Below are positions 11,501 to 25,800 of a stretch of 64,000 nucleotides of DNA, one piece after another. The position numbers were made by a program, and so were the translations under genes. The stretch lies in the NCBI GenBank assembly GCA_963989385.1, contig OZ022503.1:51582858-51646857 (forward strand). The letters run 5' to 3'. Source of the DNA: Ctena decussata. Its lineage: Eukaryota > Mollusca > Bivalvia > Lucinida > Lucinidae. Position 1 is the stretch's first letter. Every line of letters begins with the position of its first letter. The notes beneath the pieces are model-generated. The model had not been told where the DNA came from. It worked only from the letters and a program-made list of their open reading frames with translations, and did no database searches.

Positions 11501-13262
11501 GTTGTGCGCCCAGCGCAGACTCAGATCAGCCTGGGCATCCGCCCAGTCTGATGAGAGTCTTTGCAGTGCGCTTAAAGGGTAACTTAGTCTTAGCTACCCT
11601 TTAAGCGCAGTGCAAAGACTCTCATCAGACTGGGCTGATGCCCAGGCTGATCTGAGTCTTCGCTGGATGCACAACCACTTTGTTGGTTTTGTCGTGCCGC
11701 GGCTAATTTGTAAGAAGGAAATCAAAGAATACTTACGTTTATTTTCCTTCAGCTTCCCCCCCCCCCCCTCTCTCTCCCTCCTCGCAGAATCTGAAATGGA
11801 AAAAAAAGAGGGACAAAGAAGTCCAACACACTTGGGTTATAAACCAACTATTATCACATGACAAAACCCACTGGGCACACAAGGTTGAATCAACACTGAT
11901 TCAAAGTTGATTCAACGTCATGACGTCGAATCAAAGTTGATTCAGTGTTGATTCAACGGCGAGTGCCTGTTGGGAACCAATCACAACACAACCTAACCTA
12001 GTTTAACATACTATTAGAGACAGAGCAAATATTGAACCAGTTTCACGCGAGTATACCTTATGTCCGACTTTACATTTATTGCAACTCATTTGTGAGAAGA
12101 AAATCAACCAATCACAACACAACCTGACCTAGCATAACTTATCTTTTATTTTGACACGTGTACGACAGGAGAAGAGAGAAACCAAAGGGGTGGACGCGTC
12201 CCGCACACAACGCTCAATCAACATTGAATCAACGTCGATTCAACCCCATGAACATGAATTAACGGTGATTCAATGTTGACCTAACGTCGTATGCCTCCCG
12301 GGGAGTTGGGCTGATATACCTTTTAGAGACAGAGCAAATATTGGGTCAGTTTCACCTGAGTCTACCTTATGCATGACTTTACATGTATTGCAACTCATTT
12401 GAGCCGAGACACGACAAAACCAACAATGTGGTTGTGCGCCCAGCGCAGACTCAGATCAGCCTGGACATTCGCCCAGTCTGATGAGAGTCTTTGCAGTGCG
12501 CTTAAAGGGTAGCTTAGTCTTAGCTACCCTTTAAGCGCAGTGCAAAGACTCTCATCAGACTGGGCGGATGCCCAGGCTGATCTGAGTCTTCGCTGGATGC
12601 ACAACCACTTTGTTGGTTTTGTCGTGTCGCGGCTCATTTGTAAGAAGGAAATCAAAGAATACTTACATTTTTTTTGTTCAGCTTCCCCCCCCCCCCCCCC
12701 CCCCCTCTCTCCCTCCTCCCAGAATCTGAAATGGAAAAAAGAAGAGGGACAAAAGAAGTCAAACACACTTGGATTATAAAGCAACTATTATCACATGACA
12801 TAACCCACTGGGCACACAAGGTTGAATCAACACTGATTCAAAGTTGATTCAACCTCATGACGTCGAATCAAAGTTGATTCAGTGTTGATTCAACGGCGAG
12901 TGCCTGTTGGGAACCAATCACAATAAAACCTAGCCTAGTCTAACATACTATTAGAGACAGAGCAAATATTGAACCAGTTTCACGCGAGTATACCTTATGC
13001 CTGACTTTACATTTATTGCAACTCATTTGTGAGAAGAAAATCAATTAATCACATCACAACCTAACCTAGCTTAACTTATCTTTTATTTTGACACGTGTAC
13101 GACAGGGGAAGAGAGAAACCAAAGGGGTGGACGCGTCCCACACACAACGCTCAATCAACATTGAATCAACGTCGACTCAACGTCATGGGGCGTTGAATCA
13201 ACGTTGATTCAATGTTGACTTAACGTCGTATGCCTCCCGGGGAGTTGGGCTGATATACCTAT

Positions 13263-13571
13263 TAGAGACAGAGCAAATATTGGGCCAGTTTCACCAGAGT
13301 CTACCTTATGCATGACTTTACATTTATTGCAACTCATTTGTGAGAAGAAAATCAACCAATCACAACACAACCTGACCTTGCATAACTTATCTTTTATTTT
13401 GACACGTGTACGACAGGAGAAGAGAGAAACCAAAGGGGTGGACGCGTCCCGCACACAACGCTCAATCAACATTGAATCAACGTCGATTCAACCCCATGAA
13501 CATGAATTAACGGTGATTCAATGTTGACCTAACGTCGTATGCCTCCCGGGGAGTTGGGCTGATATACCTAT
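13263..13571. repeat. Second copy of the extra chimeric half-unit
   Basis: It has the same structure as the segment at 8291-8599 and lies 4972 bp downstream, including the block II type A palindrome just before it. It differs by a few bases (CGTCATGGGG here, CGTCTTGGGG there). It was evidently copied as part of the ~4.95-kb higher-order repeat rather than formed independently. Confidence 0.8.
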
Positions 13572-16500
13572 TAGAGACAGAGCAAATATTGGGTCAGTTT
13601 CACCTGAGTCTACCTTATGCATGACTTTACATGTATTGCAACTCATTTAAGCCGCGACACGACAAAACCAACAATGCGGTTGTGCGCCCAGCGCAGACTC
13701 AGATCAGCCTGGTCATTCGCCCAGTCTGATGAGAGTCTTTGCAGTGCGCTTAAAGGGTAGCTTAGTCTTAGCTACCCTTTAAGCGCAGTGCAAAGACTCT
13801 CATCAGACTGGGCGGATGCCCAGGCTGATCCGAGTCTTCGCTGGATGCACAACCACTTTGTTGGTTTTGTCGTGTCGCGGCTCATTTGTAAGAAGGAAAT
13901 CAAAGAATACTTACGTTTTTTTTGTTCAGCTTCCCCCCGCCCCTCTCTCCCTCCTCGCAGAATCTGAAATGGAAAAAAGAAGAGGGACAAAAGAAGTCAA
14001 ACACACTTGGATTATAAAGCAACTATTATCACATGGCATAACCCACTGGGCACACAAGGTTGAATCAACACTGATTCAAAGTTGATTCAACCTCATGACG
14101 TCGAATCAAAGTTGATTCAGTGTTGATTCAACGGCGAGTGCCTGTTGGGAACCAATCACAACAAAACCTAGCCTAGTCTAACATACTATTAGAGACAGAG
14201 CAAATATTGAACCAGTTTCACGCGAGTATACCTTATGCCTGACTTTACATTTATTGCAACTCATTTGTGAGAAGAAAATCAACCAATCACAACACAACCT
14301 GACCTTGCATAACTTATCTTTTATTTTGACACGTGTACGACAGGAGAAGAGAGAAACCAAAGGGGTGGACGCGTCCCGCACACAACGCTCAATCAACATT
14401 GAATCAACGTCGATTCAACCCCATGAACATGAATTAACGGTGATTCAATGTTGACCTAACGTCGTATGCCTCCCGGGGAGTTGGGCTGATATACCTATTA
14501 GAGACAGAGCAAATATTGGGTCAGTTTCACCTGAGTCTACCTTATGCATGACTTTACATGTATTGCAACTCATTTGAGCCGCGACACGACAAAACCAACA
14601 ATGCGGTTGTGCGCCCAGCGCAGACTTAGATCAGCCTGGGCATCCGCCCAGTCTGATGAGAGTCTTTGCAGTGCGCTTAAAGGGTAGCTTAATCTTAGCT
14701 ACCCTTTAAGCGCAGTGCAAAGACTCTCATCAGACTGGGCGGATGCCCAGGCTGATCTGAGTCTTCGCTGGATGCACAACCACTTTGTTGGTTTTGTCGT
14801 GTCGCGGCTCATTTGTAAGAGGGAAATCAAAGAATACTTACGTTTTTTTTGTTCAGCTTCCCCCCCCCCCCCCCCTCTCCCTCCTCGCAGAATCTGAAAT
14901 GGAAAAAAGAAGAGGGACAAAAGACGTCCAACACACTTGGGTTATAAAGCAACTATAATCACATGACATAACCCACTGGGCACACAAGGTTGAATCTACA
15001 CTGATTCAAAGTTATTCAACGTCATGACGTCGAATCAAAGTTGATTCAGTGTTGATTCAACGGCGAGTGCCTGTTGGGAAGCAATCACAACACAACCTAA
15101 CCTAGTTTAACATACTTTTAGAGACAGAGCAAATATTGAACCAGTTTCACGCGAGTATACCTTATGCCTGACTTTACTTTTATTGCAACTCATTTGTGAA
15201 AAGAAAATGAACCAATCACAACACAACCTGACCTAGCATAACTTATCTTTTATTTTGACACGTGTACGACAGGAGAAGAGAGAAACCAAAGGGGTGGACG
15301 CGTCCCGCACACAACGCTCAATCAACATTGAATCAACATCGATTCAACCCCATGAACATGAATTAACGGTGATTCAATGTTGACCTAACGTCGTATGCCT
15401 CCCGGGGAGTTGGGCTGATATACCTATTAGAGACAGGGCAAATATTGGGTCAGTTTCACCTGAGTCTACCTTATGCATGACTTTACATGTATTGCAACTC
15501 ATTTGAGCCGCGACACGACAAAACCAACAATGTGGTTGTGCGCCCAGCGCAGACTCAGATCAGCCTGGGCATCCGCCCAGTCTGATGAGAGTCTTTGCAA
15601 TGCGCTTAAAGGGTAGCTTAGTCTCAGCTACCCTTTAAGCGCAGTGCAAAGACTCTCATCAGACTGGGCGGATGCCCAGGCTGATCAGAGTCTTCGCTGG
15701 ATGCACAACCACTTTGTTGGTTTTGTCGTGTCGCGGCTATTTGTAAGAAGGAAATCAAAGAATACTTACGTTTTTTTTGTTCAGCTTCCCCCCCCCCTCT
15801 CTCTCCCTCCTTGCAGAATCTGAAATGGAAAAAAGAAGAGGGACAAAAGAAGTCCAACACACTTGGGTTATAAAGCAACTATAATCACATGACATAACCC
15901 ACTGGGCACACAAGGTTGAATCTACACTGATTCAAAGTTATTCAACGTCATGACGTCGAATCAAAGTTGATTCAGTGTTGATTCAACGGCGAGTGCCTGT
16001 TGGGAACCAATCACAACACAACCTAACCTAGTTTAACATACTATTAGAGACAGAGCAAATATTGAACCAGTTTCACGCGAGTATACCTTATGCCTGACTT
16101 TACATTTATTGCAACTCATTTGTGAGAAGAAAATCAACCAATCACAACACAACCTGACCTAGCATAACTTATCTTTTATTTTGACACGTGTACGACAGGA
16201 GAAGAGAGAAACCAAAGGGGTGGACGCGTCCCGCACACAACGCTCAATCAACATTGAATCAACATCGATTCAACCCCATGAACATGAATTAACGGTGATT
16301 CAATGTTGACCTAACGTCGTATGCCTCCCGGGGAGTTGGGCTGATATACCTATTAGAGACAGAGCAAATATTTGGTCAGTTTCACCTGAGTCTACCTTAT
16401 GCATGACTTTACATGTATTGCAACTCATTTGAGCCGCGACACGACAAAACCAACAATGTGGTTGTGCGCACAGCGCAGACTCAGATCAGCCTGGGCATCC

Positions 16501-19500
16501 GCCCAGTCTGATGAGAGTCTTTGCAGTGCGCTTAAAGGGTAGCTTAGTCTTAGCTACCCTTTAAGCGCACTGTAAAGACTCTCATCAGACTGGGCGGATG
16601 CCCAGGCTGATCTGAGTCTGCGCTGGATGCACAACCACTTTGTTGGTTTTGTCGTGTCGCGGCTCATTTGTAAGAAGGAAATCAAAGAATACTTACGCTT
16701 TTTTTCTTCAGCTTCCCCCCCCCCTCTCTCCCTCCTCGCAGAATCTGAAATGGAAAAAAGAAGAGGGACAAAAGAAGTCCAACACACTTGGGTTATAAAG
16801 CAACTATTATCACATGACATAACCCACTGGGCACACAAGGTTGAATCAACACTGATTCAAAGTTGATTCAACGTCATGACGTCGAATCAAAGTTGATTCA
16901 GTGTTGATTCAACGGCGAGTGCCTGTTGGGAACCAATCACAACACAACCTAACCTAGTTTAACATACTTTATTAGAGACAGAGCAAATATTGAACCAGTT
17001 TCACGCGAGTATACCTTATGCCTGACTTTCCATTTATTGCAACTCATTTGTGAGAAGAAAATCAACCAATCACAACACAACCTGACCTAGCATAACTTAT
17101 CTTTTATTTTGACACGTGTACGACAGGAGAAGAGAGAAACCAAAGGGGTGGACGCGTCCCGCACACAACGCTCAATCAACACTGAATCAACGTCGATTCA
17201 ACCCCATGAACATGAATTAACGGTGATTCAATGTTGACCTAACGTCGTATGCCTCCCGGGGAGTTGGGCTGATATACCTATTAGAAACTACAGAGCAAAT
17301 ATTGGGTCAGTTTCACCTGAGTCTACCTTATGCATGACTTTACATGTATTACAACTCATTTGAGCCGCGACACGACAAAACCAACAATGTGGTTGTGCGC
17401 CCAGCGCAGACTCAGATCAGCCTGGGCATCCGCCCAGTCTGATGAGAGTCTTTGCAATGCGCTTAAAGGGTAGCTTAGTCTTAGCTACCCTTTAAGCGCA
17501 GTGCAAAGACTCTCATCAGACTGGGCGGATGCCCAGGCTGATCTGAGTCTTCGCTGGATGCACAACCACTTTGTTGGTTTTGTCGTGTCGCGGCTCATTT
17601 GTAAGAAGGAAATCTAAGAATACTTACGTTTTTTTTTGTTCAGCTTCCCCCCCCTCTCTCTCCCTCCTCGCAGAATCTGAAATGGAAAAAAGAAGAGGGA
17701 CAAAAGAAGTCCAACACACTTGGGTTATAAAGCAACTATTATCACATGACATAACCCACTGGGCACACAAGGTTGAATCAACACTGATTCAAAGTTGATT
17801 CAACGTCATGACGTCGAATCAAAGTTGATTCAGTGTTGATTCAATGGCGAGTGCCTGTTGGGAACCAATCACAACACAACCTAACCTAGTTTAACATACT
17901 ATTAGAGACAGAGCAAATATTGAACCAGTTTCACGCGAGTATACCTTATGCCTGACTTTACATTTATTGCAACTCATTTGTGAGAAGAAAATCAACCAAT
18001 CACAACACAACCTGACCTAGCATAGCTTATCTTTTATTTTGACACGTGTACGACAGGAGAAGAGAGAAACCAAAGGGGTGGACGCGTCCCGCACACAACG
18101 CTCAATCAACATTGAATCAACGTCGATTCAACCCCATGAACATGAATTAACGGTGATTCAATGTTGACCTAACGTCGTATGCCTCCCTTGGAGTTGGGCT
18201 GATATACCTATTAGAAACAGAGCAAATATTGGGTCAGTTTCACCTGAGTCTACCTTATGCATGACTTTACATGTATTGCAACTCATTTGAGCCGCGACAC
18301 GACAAAACCAACAATGTGGTTGTGCGCCCAGCGCAGACTCAGATCAGCCTGGGCATCAGCCCAGTCAGATGAGAGTCTTTGCAGTGCGCTTGAAGGGTAG
18401 CTTAGTCTTAGCTACCCTTTAAGCGCAGTGCAAAGACTCTCATCAGACTGGGCGGATGCCCAGGCTGATCTGAGTCTTCGCTGGATGCACAACCACTTTG
18501 TTGGTTTTGTCGTGTCGCGGCTCATTTGTAAGAACGAAATCAAAGAATACTTACGTTTTTTTTTGTTCAGCTCCCCCCCTCTCTCCCTCCTCGCAGAATC
18601 TGAAATGGAAAAAGGAAGAGGGACAAAAGAAGTCCAACACACTTGGGTTATAAAGCAACTATTATCACATGACATAACCCACTGGGCACACAAGGTTGAA
18701 TCAACACTGATTCAAAGTTGATTCAACGTCATGACGTCGAATCAAAGTTGATTCAGTGTTGATTCAACGGCGAGTGCCTGTTGGGAACCAATCACAACAA
18801 AACCTAACCTAGTTTAACATACTATTAGAGACAGAGCAAATATTGAACCAGTTTCACGCGAGTATACCTTATGCCTGACTTTACATTTATTGCAACTCAT
18901 TTGTGAGAAGAAAATCAACCAATCACAACACAACCTGACCTAGCATAACTTATCTTTTATTTTGACACGTGTACGACAGGAGAAGAGAGAAACCAAAGGG
19001 GTGGACGCGTCCCGCACACAACGCTCAATCAACATTGAATCAACGTCGATTCAACCCCATGAACATGAATTAACGGTGATTCAATGTTGACCTAACGTCG
19101 TATGCCTCCCTTGGAGTTGGGCTGATATACCTATTAGAAACAGAGCAAATATTGGGTCAGTTTCACCTGAGTCTACCTTATGCATGACTTTACATGTATT
19201 GCAACTCATTTGAGCCGCGACACGACAAAACCAACAATGTGGTTGTGCGCCCAGCGCAGACTCAGATCAGCCTGGGCATCAGCCCAGTCTGATGAGAGTC
19301 TTTGCAGTGCGCTTGAAGGGTAGCTTAGTCTTAGCTACCCTTTAAGCGCAGTGCAAAGACTCTCATCAGACTGGGCGGATGCCCAGGCTGATCTGAGTCT
19401 TCGCTGGATGCACAACCACTTTGTTGGTTTTGTCGTGTCGCGGCTCATTTGTAAGAACGAAATCAAAGAATACTTACGTTTTTTTTTGTTCAGCTCCCCC

Positions 19501-22007
19501 CCCCTCTCTCCCTCCTCGCAGAATCTGAAATGAAAAAAGGAAGAGGGACAAAAGAAGTCCAACACACTTGGGTTATAAAGCAACTATTATCACATGACAT
19601 AACCCACTGGGCACACAAGGTTGAATCAACACTGATTCAAAGTTGATTCAACGTCATGACGTCGAATCAAAGTTGATTCAGTGTTGATTCAACGGCGAGT
19701 GCCTGTTGGGAACCAATCACAACAAAACCTAACCTAGTTTAACATACTATTAGAGACAGAGCAAATATTGAACCAGTTTCACGCGAGTATACCTTATGCC
19801 TGACTTTACATTTATTGCAACTCATTTGTGAGAAGAAAATCAACCAATCACAACACAACCTGACCTAGCATAACTTATCTTTTATTTTGACACGTGTACG
19901 ACAGGAGAAGAAAGAAACCAAAGGGATGGACGCGTCCCGCACACAACGCTCAATCAACATTGAATCAACGTCGATTCAACCCCATGAACATGAATTAACG
20001 GTGATTCAATGTTGACCTAACGGCGTATGCCTCCCGGGGAGTTGGGCTGATATACCTATTAGAGACAGAGCAAATATTGGGTCAGTTTCACCTGAGTCTA
20101 CGTTATGCATGACTTTACATGTATTGCAACTCATTTAAGCCGCGACACGACAAAACCAACAATGTGGTTGTGCGCCCAGCGCAGACTCAGATCAGCCTGG
20201 ACATTCGCCCAGACTGATGAGAGTCTTTGCAGTGCGCTTAAAGGGTAGCTTAGTCTTAGCAACCCTTTAAGCCCAGTGCAAAGACTCTCATCAGACTGGG
20301 CGGATGCCCAGGCTGATCTGAGTCTTTGCTGGATGCACAACCACTTTGTTGGTTTTGTCGTGTCGCGGCTCATTTCTAAGAAGGAAATCAAAGAATACTT
20401 ACGTTTTTTTGGTTCAGCTTCCCCCCCCCCCTCTCTCCCTCCTCGCAGAATCCGAAATGCAAAAAAGAAGAGGGACAAAAGAAGTCCAACACACTTGGGT
20501 TATAAAGCAACTATTATCACATGACATAACCCACTGGGCACACAAGGTTGAATCAACACTGATTCAAAGTTGATTCAACGTCATGACGTCGAATCAAAGT
20601 TGATTCAGTGTTGATTCAACGGCGAGTGCCTGTTGGGAACCAATCACAACACAACCTAACCTAGTTTAACATACTATTAGAGACAGAGCAAATATTGAAC
20701 CAGTTTCACGCGAGTATACCTTATGCCTGACTTTACATTTATTGCAACTCATTTGTGAGAAGAAAATCAACCAACCAATCACAACACAACCTGACCTGGC
20801 ATAACTTATCTTTTATTTTGACACGTGTACGACAGGAGAAGAGAGAAACCAAAGGGGTGGACGCGTCCCGCACACAACGCTCAATCAACATTGAATCAAC
20901 GTCGATTCAACCCCATGAACATGAATTAACGGTGATTCAATGTTGACCTAACGTCGTATGCCTCCCGGGGAGTTGGGCTGATATACCTATTAGAGACAGA
21001 GCAAATATTGGGTCAGTTTCACCTGAGTGTACCTTATGCATGACTTAACATGTATTGCAACTCATTTGAGCCGCGACAAGACAAAACCAACAATGTGGTT
21101 GTGCGCCCAGCGCAGACTCAGATCAGCCTGGACATCCTCCCAGTCTGATGAGAGTCTTTGCAGTGCGCTTAAAGGGTAGCTTAGTCTTAGCTACCCTTTA
21201 CTTTAAGCGCAGTGCAAAGACTCTCATCAGACTGGGCGGATGCCCAGGCTGATCTGAGTCTTCGCTGGATGCACAACCACTTTGTTGGTTTTGTCGTTTG
21301 TCGTGTCGCGGCTCATTTGTAAGAAGGAAATCAAAGAATACTTACGTTTTTTTTTTGTTCAGCTTCCCCCCCTTTTTCTCCCTCCTCACAGAATCTGAAA
21401 TGGAAAAAAGAAGAGGGACAAAAGAAGTCCAACACACTTGGGTTATAAAGCAACTATTATCACATGACATAACCCACTGGGCACACAAGGTTGAATCAAC
21501 ACTGATTCAAAGTTGATTCAACGTCATGACGTCGAATCAAAGTTGATTCAGTGTTGATTCAACGGCGAGTGCCTGTTGGGAACCAATCACAATACAACCT
21601 AACCTAGTTTAACATACTATTAGAGACAGAGCAAATATTGAACCAGTTTCACGCGAGTATACCTTATGCCTGACTTTACATTTATTGCAACTCATTTGTG
21701 AGAAGAAAATCAACCAATCACAACACAACCTGACCTAGTTTAACTTATCTTTTATTTTGACACGTGTACGACAGGAGAAGAGAGAAACCAAAGGGGTGGA
21801 CGCGTCCCGCACACAACGCTCAATCAACACTGAATCAACGTCGATTCAACCCCATGAACATGAATTAACGGTGATTCAATGTTGACCTAACGTCGTATGC
21901 CTGCCGGGGAGTTGGGCTGATATACCTATTAGAGACAGAGCAAATATTGGGTCAGTTTCACCTGAGTCTACCTTATGCATGACTTTACATGTATTGCAAC
22001 TCATTTG

Positions 22008-22239
22008 AGCCGCGACACGACAAAACCAACAATGTGGTTGTGCGCCCAGCGCAGACTCAGATCAGCCTGGGCATCCGCCCAGTCTGATGAGAGTCTTTGC
22101 AGTGCGCTTAAAGGGTAGCTAAGAGTCTAAGCTACCTCCATGCGGACAGCAAAGACTCTGATCAGACTGGGCGGATGCCCAGGCTGATCTGAGTCTTCGC
22201 TGGACGCACAACCACTTTGTTGGTTTTGTCGTGTCGCGG
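22008..22239. mobile_element. Hairpin element, first copy with the block II right arm
   Basis: Flanking CTCATTTG copies lie at 22000-22007 and 22240-22247. The left arm still has the block I reading (CAGTCTGATGAGAG). Right of the centre the sequence is CTAAGCTACCTCCATGCGGACAGC, which is found in all later copies and in none before. The copy is thus a chimera and marks the block I/block II switch inside one element. Later block II copies have CAGTCTGGTGAGAG in the left arm as well. Confidence 0.8.
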
Positions 22240-22752
22240 CTCATTTGTAAGAACGAAATCAAAGAATACTTACGTTTTTTTTTTTTTTGTAGTTCCCCCC
22301 CCCTCTCTCCCTCCTCGCAGAATCTGAAATGGAAAAAAGAAGAGAGACAAAAGAAGTCCAACACACTTGGGTTACAAAGCAACTATTATCACATGACATA
22401 ACCCACTGGGCACACAAGGTTGAATCAACACTGATTCAAAGTTGATTCAACGTCATGGCGTCGAATCAAAGTTGATTCAGTGTTGATTCTACGGCGAGTG
22501 CCTGTTGGGAACCAATCACAACACAACCTAACCTAGTTTAACATACTATTAGAGACAGAGCAAATATTGAACCAGTTTCACCCGAGTATACCTTATGCCT
22601 GACTTTACATTTATTGCAACTCATTTGTGAGAAGAAAATCAACCAATAACATCACAACCTAACCTAGCTTAACTTATCTTTTATTTTGACACGTGTACGA
22701 CAGGAGAAGAGAGAAACCAAAGGGGTGGACGCGTCCCGCACACAACGCTCAA

Positions 22753-22816
22753 TCAACATTGAATCAACGTCGACTCAACGTCATGGGGCGTTGAATCAAC
22801 GTTGATTCAATGTTGA
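22753..22816. repeat. A-half quasi-palindrome, block II form (example)
   Basis: Two 28-bp arms, starting TCAACATTGAATCAACGT and ending in its near complement, differ at two positions and enclose the 8-nt centre TCATGGGG. The block I form of the same module (for example 1691-1748) is much less symmetrical, with CCCCATGAACATG in place of part of the arm. The copy near 32072 lacks 11 bp between two AACGTC words, consistent with a slippage deletion. Confidence 0.75.
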
Positions 22817-25800
22817 CTTAACGTCGTATGCCTCCCGGGGAGTTGGGCTGATATACCTATTAGAGACAGAGCAAATATTGGGCCAGTTTCACCAGAGTCT
22901 ACCTTATGCAAGACTTTACATGTATTGCAACTCATTTGAGCCGCGACACGACAAAACCAACAATGTGGTTGTGCGCCCAGCGCAGACTCAGATCAGCCTG
23001 GGCATCCGCCGAGTCTGGTGAGAGTCTTTGCAGTGCGCTTAAAGGGTAGCTAAGAGTCAAAGCTACCTCCATGCGGACAGCAAAGACTCTGATCAGACTG
23101 GGCGGATGCCCAGGCTGATCTGAGTCTTCGCTGGACGCACAACCACTTTGTTGGTTTTGTCGTGTCGCGGCTCATTTGTAAGAAAGAAATCAAAGAATAC
23201 TTACGTTTTTTTTTGTAGTTCCCCCCCCCCCCCTCTCTCCCTCCTTGCAGAATCTGAAATGGAAAAAAGAAGAGAGACAAAAGAAGTCCAACACACTTGG
23301 GTTATAAAGCAACTATTATCACATGACATAACCCACTGGGCACACAAGGTTGAATCAACACTGATTCAAATGTGATTCAACGTCATGGCGTCGAATCAAA
23401 GTTGATTCAGTGTTGATTCTACGGCGAGTGCCTGTTGGGAACCAATCACAACACAACCTAACCTAGTTTAACATACTATTAGAGACAGAGCAAATATTGA
23501 ACCAGTTTCACCCGAGTATACCTTATGCCTGACTTTACATTTATTGCAACTCATTTGTGAGAAGAAAATCAACCAATCACATCACAACCTAACCTAGCTT
23601 AACTTATCTTTTATTTTGACACGTGTACGACAGGAGAAGAGAGAAACCAAAGGGGTGGACGCGTCCCGCACACAACGCTCAATCAACATTGAATCAACGT
23701 CGACTCAACGTCATGGGGCGTTGAATCAACGTTGATTCAATGTTGACTTAACGTCGTATGCCTCACGGGGAGTTGGGCTGATATACCTATTAGAGACAGA
23801 GCAAATATTGGGCCAGTTTCACCAGAGTCTACCTTATGCATGACTTTACATGTATTGCAACTCATTTGAGCCGCGACACGACAAAACCAACAATGTGGTT
23901 GTGCGCCCAGCGCAGACTCAGATCAGCCTGGGCATCCGCCCAGTCTGGTGAGAGTCTTTGCAGTGCGCTTAAAGGGTAGCTAAGAGTCTAAGCTACCTCC
24001 ATGCGGACAGCAAAGACTCTGATCAGACTGGGCGGATGCCCAGGCTGATCTGAGTCTTCGCTGGACGCACAACCACTTTGTTGGTTTTGTCGTGTCGCGG
24101 CTCATTTGTAAGAAGGAAATCAAAGAATACTTACGTTTTTTTTTTTGTAGTTCCCCCCCCCTCTCTCCCTCCTCGCAGAATCTGAAATGGAAAAAAGAAG
24201 AGAGACAAAAGAAGTCCAACACACTTGGGTTACAAAGCAACTATTATCACATGACATAACCCACTGGGCACACAAGGTTGAATCAACACTGATTCAAAGT
24301 TGATTCAACGTCATGGCGTCGAATCAAAGTTGATTCAGTGTTGATTCTACGGCGAGTGCCTGTAGGGAAGTAATCACAACACAACCTAACCTAGTTTAAC
24401 ATACTATTAGAGACAGAGCAAATATTGAACCAGTTTCACCCGAGTATACCTTATGCCTGACTTTACATTTATTGCAACTCATTTGTGAGAAGAAAATCAA
24501 CCAATCACATCACAACCTAATCTAGCTTAACTTATCTTTTATTTTGACACGTGTACGACAGGAGAAGAGAGAAACCAAAGGGGTGGACGCGTCCCGCACA
24601 CAACGCTCAATCAACATTGAATCAACGTCGACTCAACGTCATGGGGCGTTGAATCAACGTTGATACAATGTTGACTTAACGTCGTATGCCTCCCGGGGAG
24701 TTGGGCTGATATACCTATTAGAGACAGAGCAAATATTGGGCCAGTTTCACCAGAGTCTACCTTATGCATGACTTTACATGTATTATATATATATGCAACT
24801 CATTTGAGCCGCGACACGACAAAACCAACAATGTGGTTGTGCGCCCAGCGCAGACTCAGATCAGCCTGGGCATCCGCCCAGTCTGGTGAGAGTCTTTGCA
24901 GTGCGCTTAAAGGGTAGCTAAGAGTCTAAGCTACCTCCATGCGGACAGCAAAGACTCTGATCAGACTGGGCGGATGCCCAGGCTGATCTGAGTCTTCGCT
25001 GGACGCACAACCACTTTGTTGGTTTTGTCGTGTCGCGGCTCATTTGTAAGAAGGAAATCAAAGAATACTTACGTTTTTTTTTTTTGTAGTTCCCCCCCCC
25101 TCTCTCCCTCCTCGCAGAATCTGAAATGGAAAAAAGAAGAGAGACAAAAGAAGTCCAACACACTTGGGTTATAAAGCAACTATTATCACATGACATAACC
25201 CACTGGGCACACAAGGTTGAATCAACACTGATTCAAAGTTGATTCAACGTCATGGCGTCGAATCAAAGTTGATTCAGTGTTGATTCTACGGCGAGTGCCT
25301 GTTGGGAACCAATCACAACACAACCTAACCTAGTTTAACATACTATTAGAGACAGAGCAAATATTGAACCAGTTTCACCCGAGTATACCTTATGCCTGAC
25401 TTTACATTTATTGCAACTCATTTGTGAGAAGAAAATCAACCAATCACATCACAACCTAACCTAGCTTAACTTATCTTTTATTTTGACACGTGTACGACAG
25501 GAGAAGAGAGAAACCAAAGGGGTGGACGCGTCCCGCACACAACGCTCAATCAACATTGAATCAACGTCGACTCAACGTCATGGGGCGTTGAATCAACGTT
25601 GATTCAATGTTGACTTAACGTCGTATGCCTCCCGGGGAGTTGGGCTGATATACCTATTAGAGACAGAGCAAATATTGGGCCAGTTTCACCAGAGTCTACC
25701 TTATGCATGACTTTACATGTATTGCAACTATTTTGAGCCGCGACACGACAAAACCAACAATGTGGTTGTGCGCCCAGCGCAGACTCAGATCAGCCTGGGC

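Larger units (their letters stand above)
4260..14177. repeat. Higher-order repeat of about 4.95 kb, two copies
   Basis: Private variants recur at a spacing of five monomers plus one extra half-unit. The doubly variant AATGCGGTTGTGCG...CAGACTTAGATC occurs at about 4682, 9632 and 14602. The altered CGGCTAATTTGTAAG followed by TTATTTTCCTTCAGC occurs near 6740 and 11701. The extra A half-unit lies at 8291 and 13263. The first copy spans roughly 4260-9207, the second 9208-14177, and a third begins at 14178 but breaks off after about one monomer. Confidence 0.75.
1319..22118. repeat. Array block I
   Basis: About 21 monomers are distinguished by four linked features: the hairpin right arm reads ACCCTTTAAGCGCAGTGC, the reverse complement of the left arm apart from a single base; the B quasi-palindrome centre is CGTCATGACG; most A palindromes are the form with CCCCATGAACATG; and the B head reads GGGTCAGTTTCACCTGAG. 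The first monomer (1319-1870) shares a few bases with block II (CACCCGAG, ACCTAGCTTAA), as expected for a less homogenised array edge. Confidence 0.85.

Noticed and set aside
24780..24796. Microsatellite of possible significance (TATATATATA in the monomer at 24.78 kb)
   Set aside because: A single local expansion of about 10 bp in one copy, explained by slippage.
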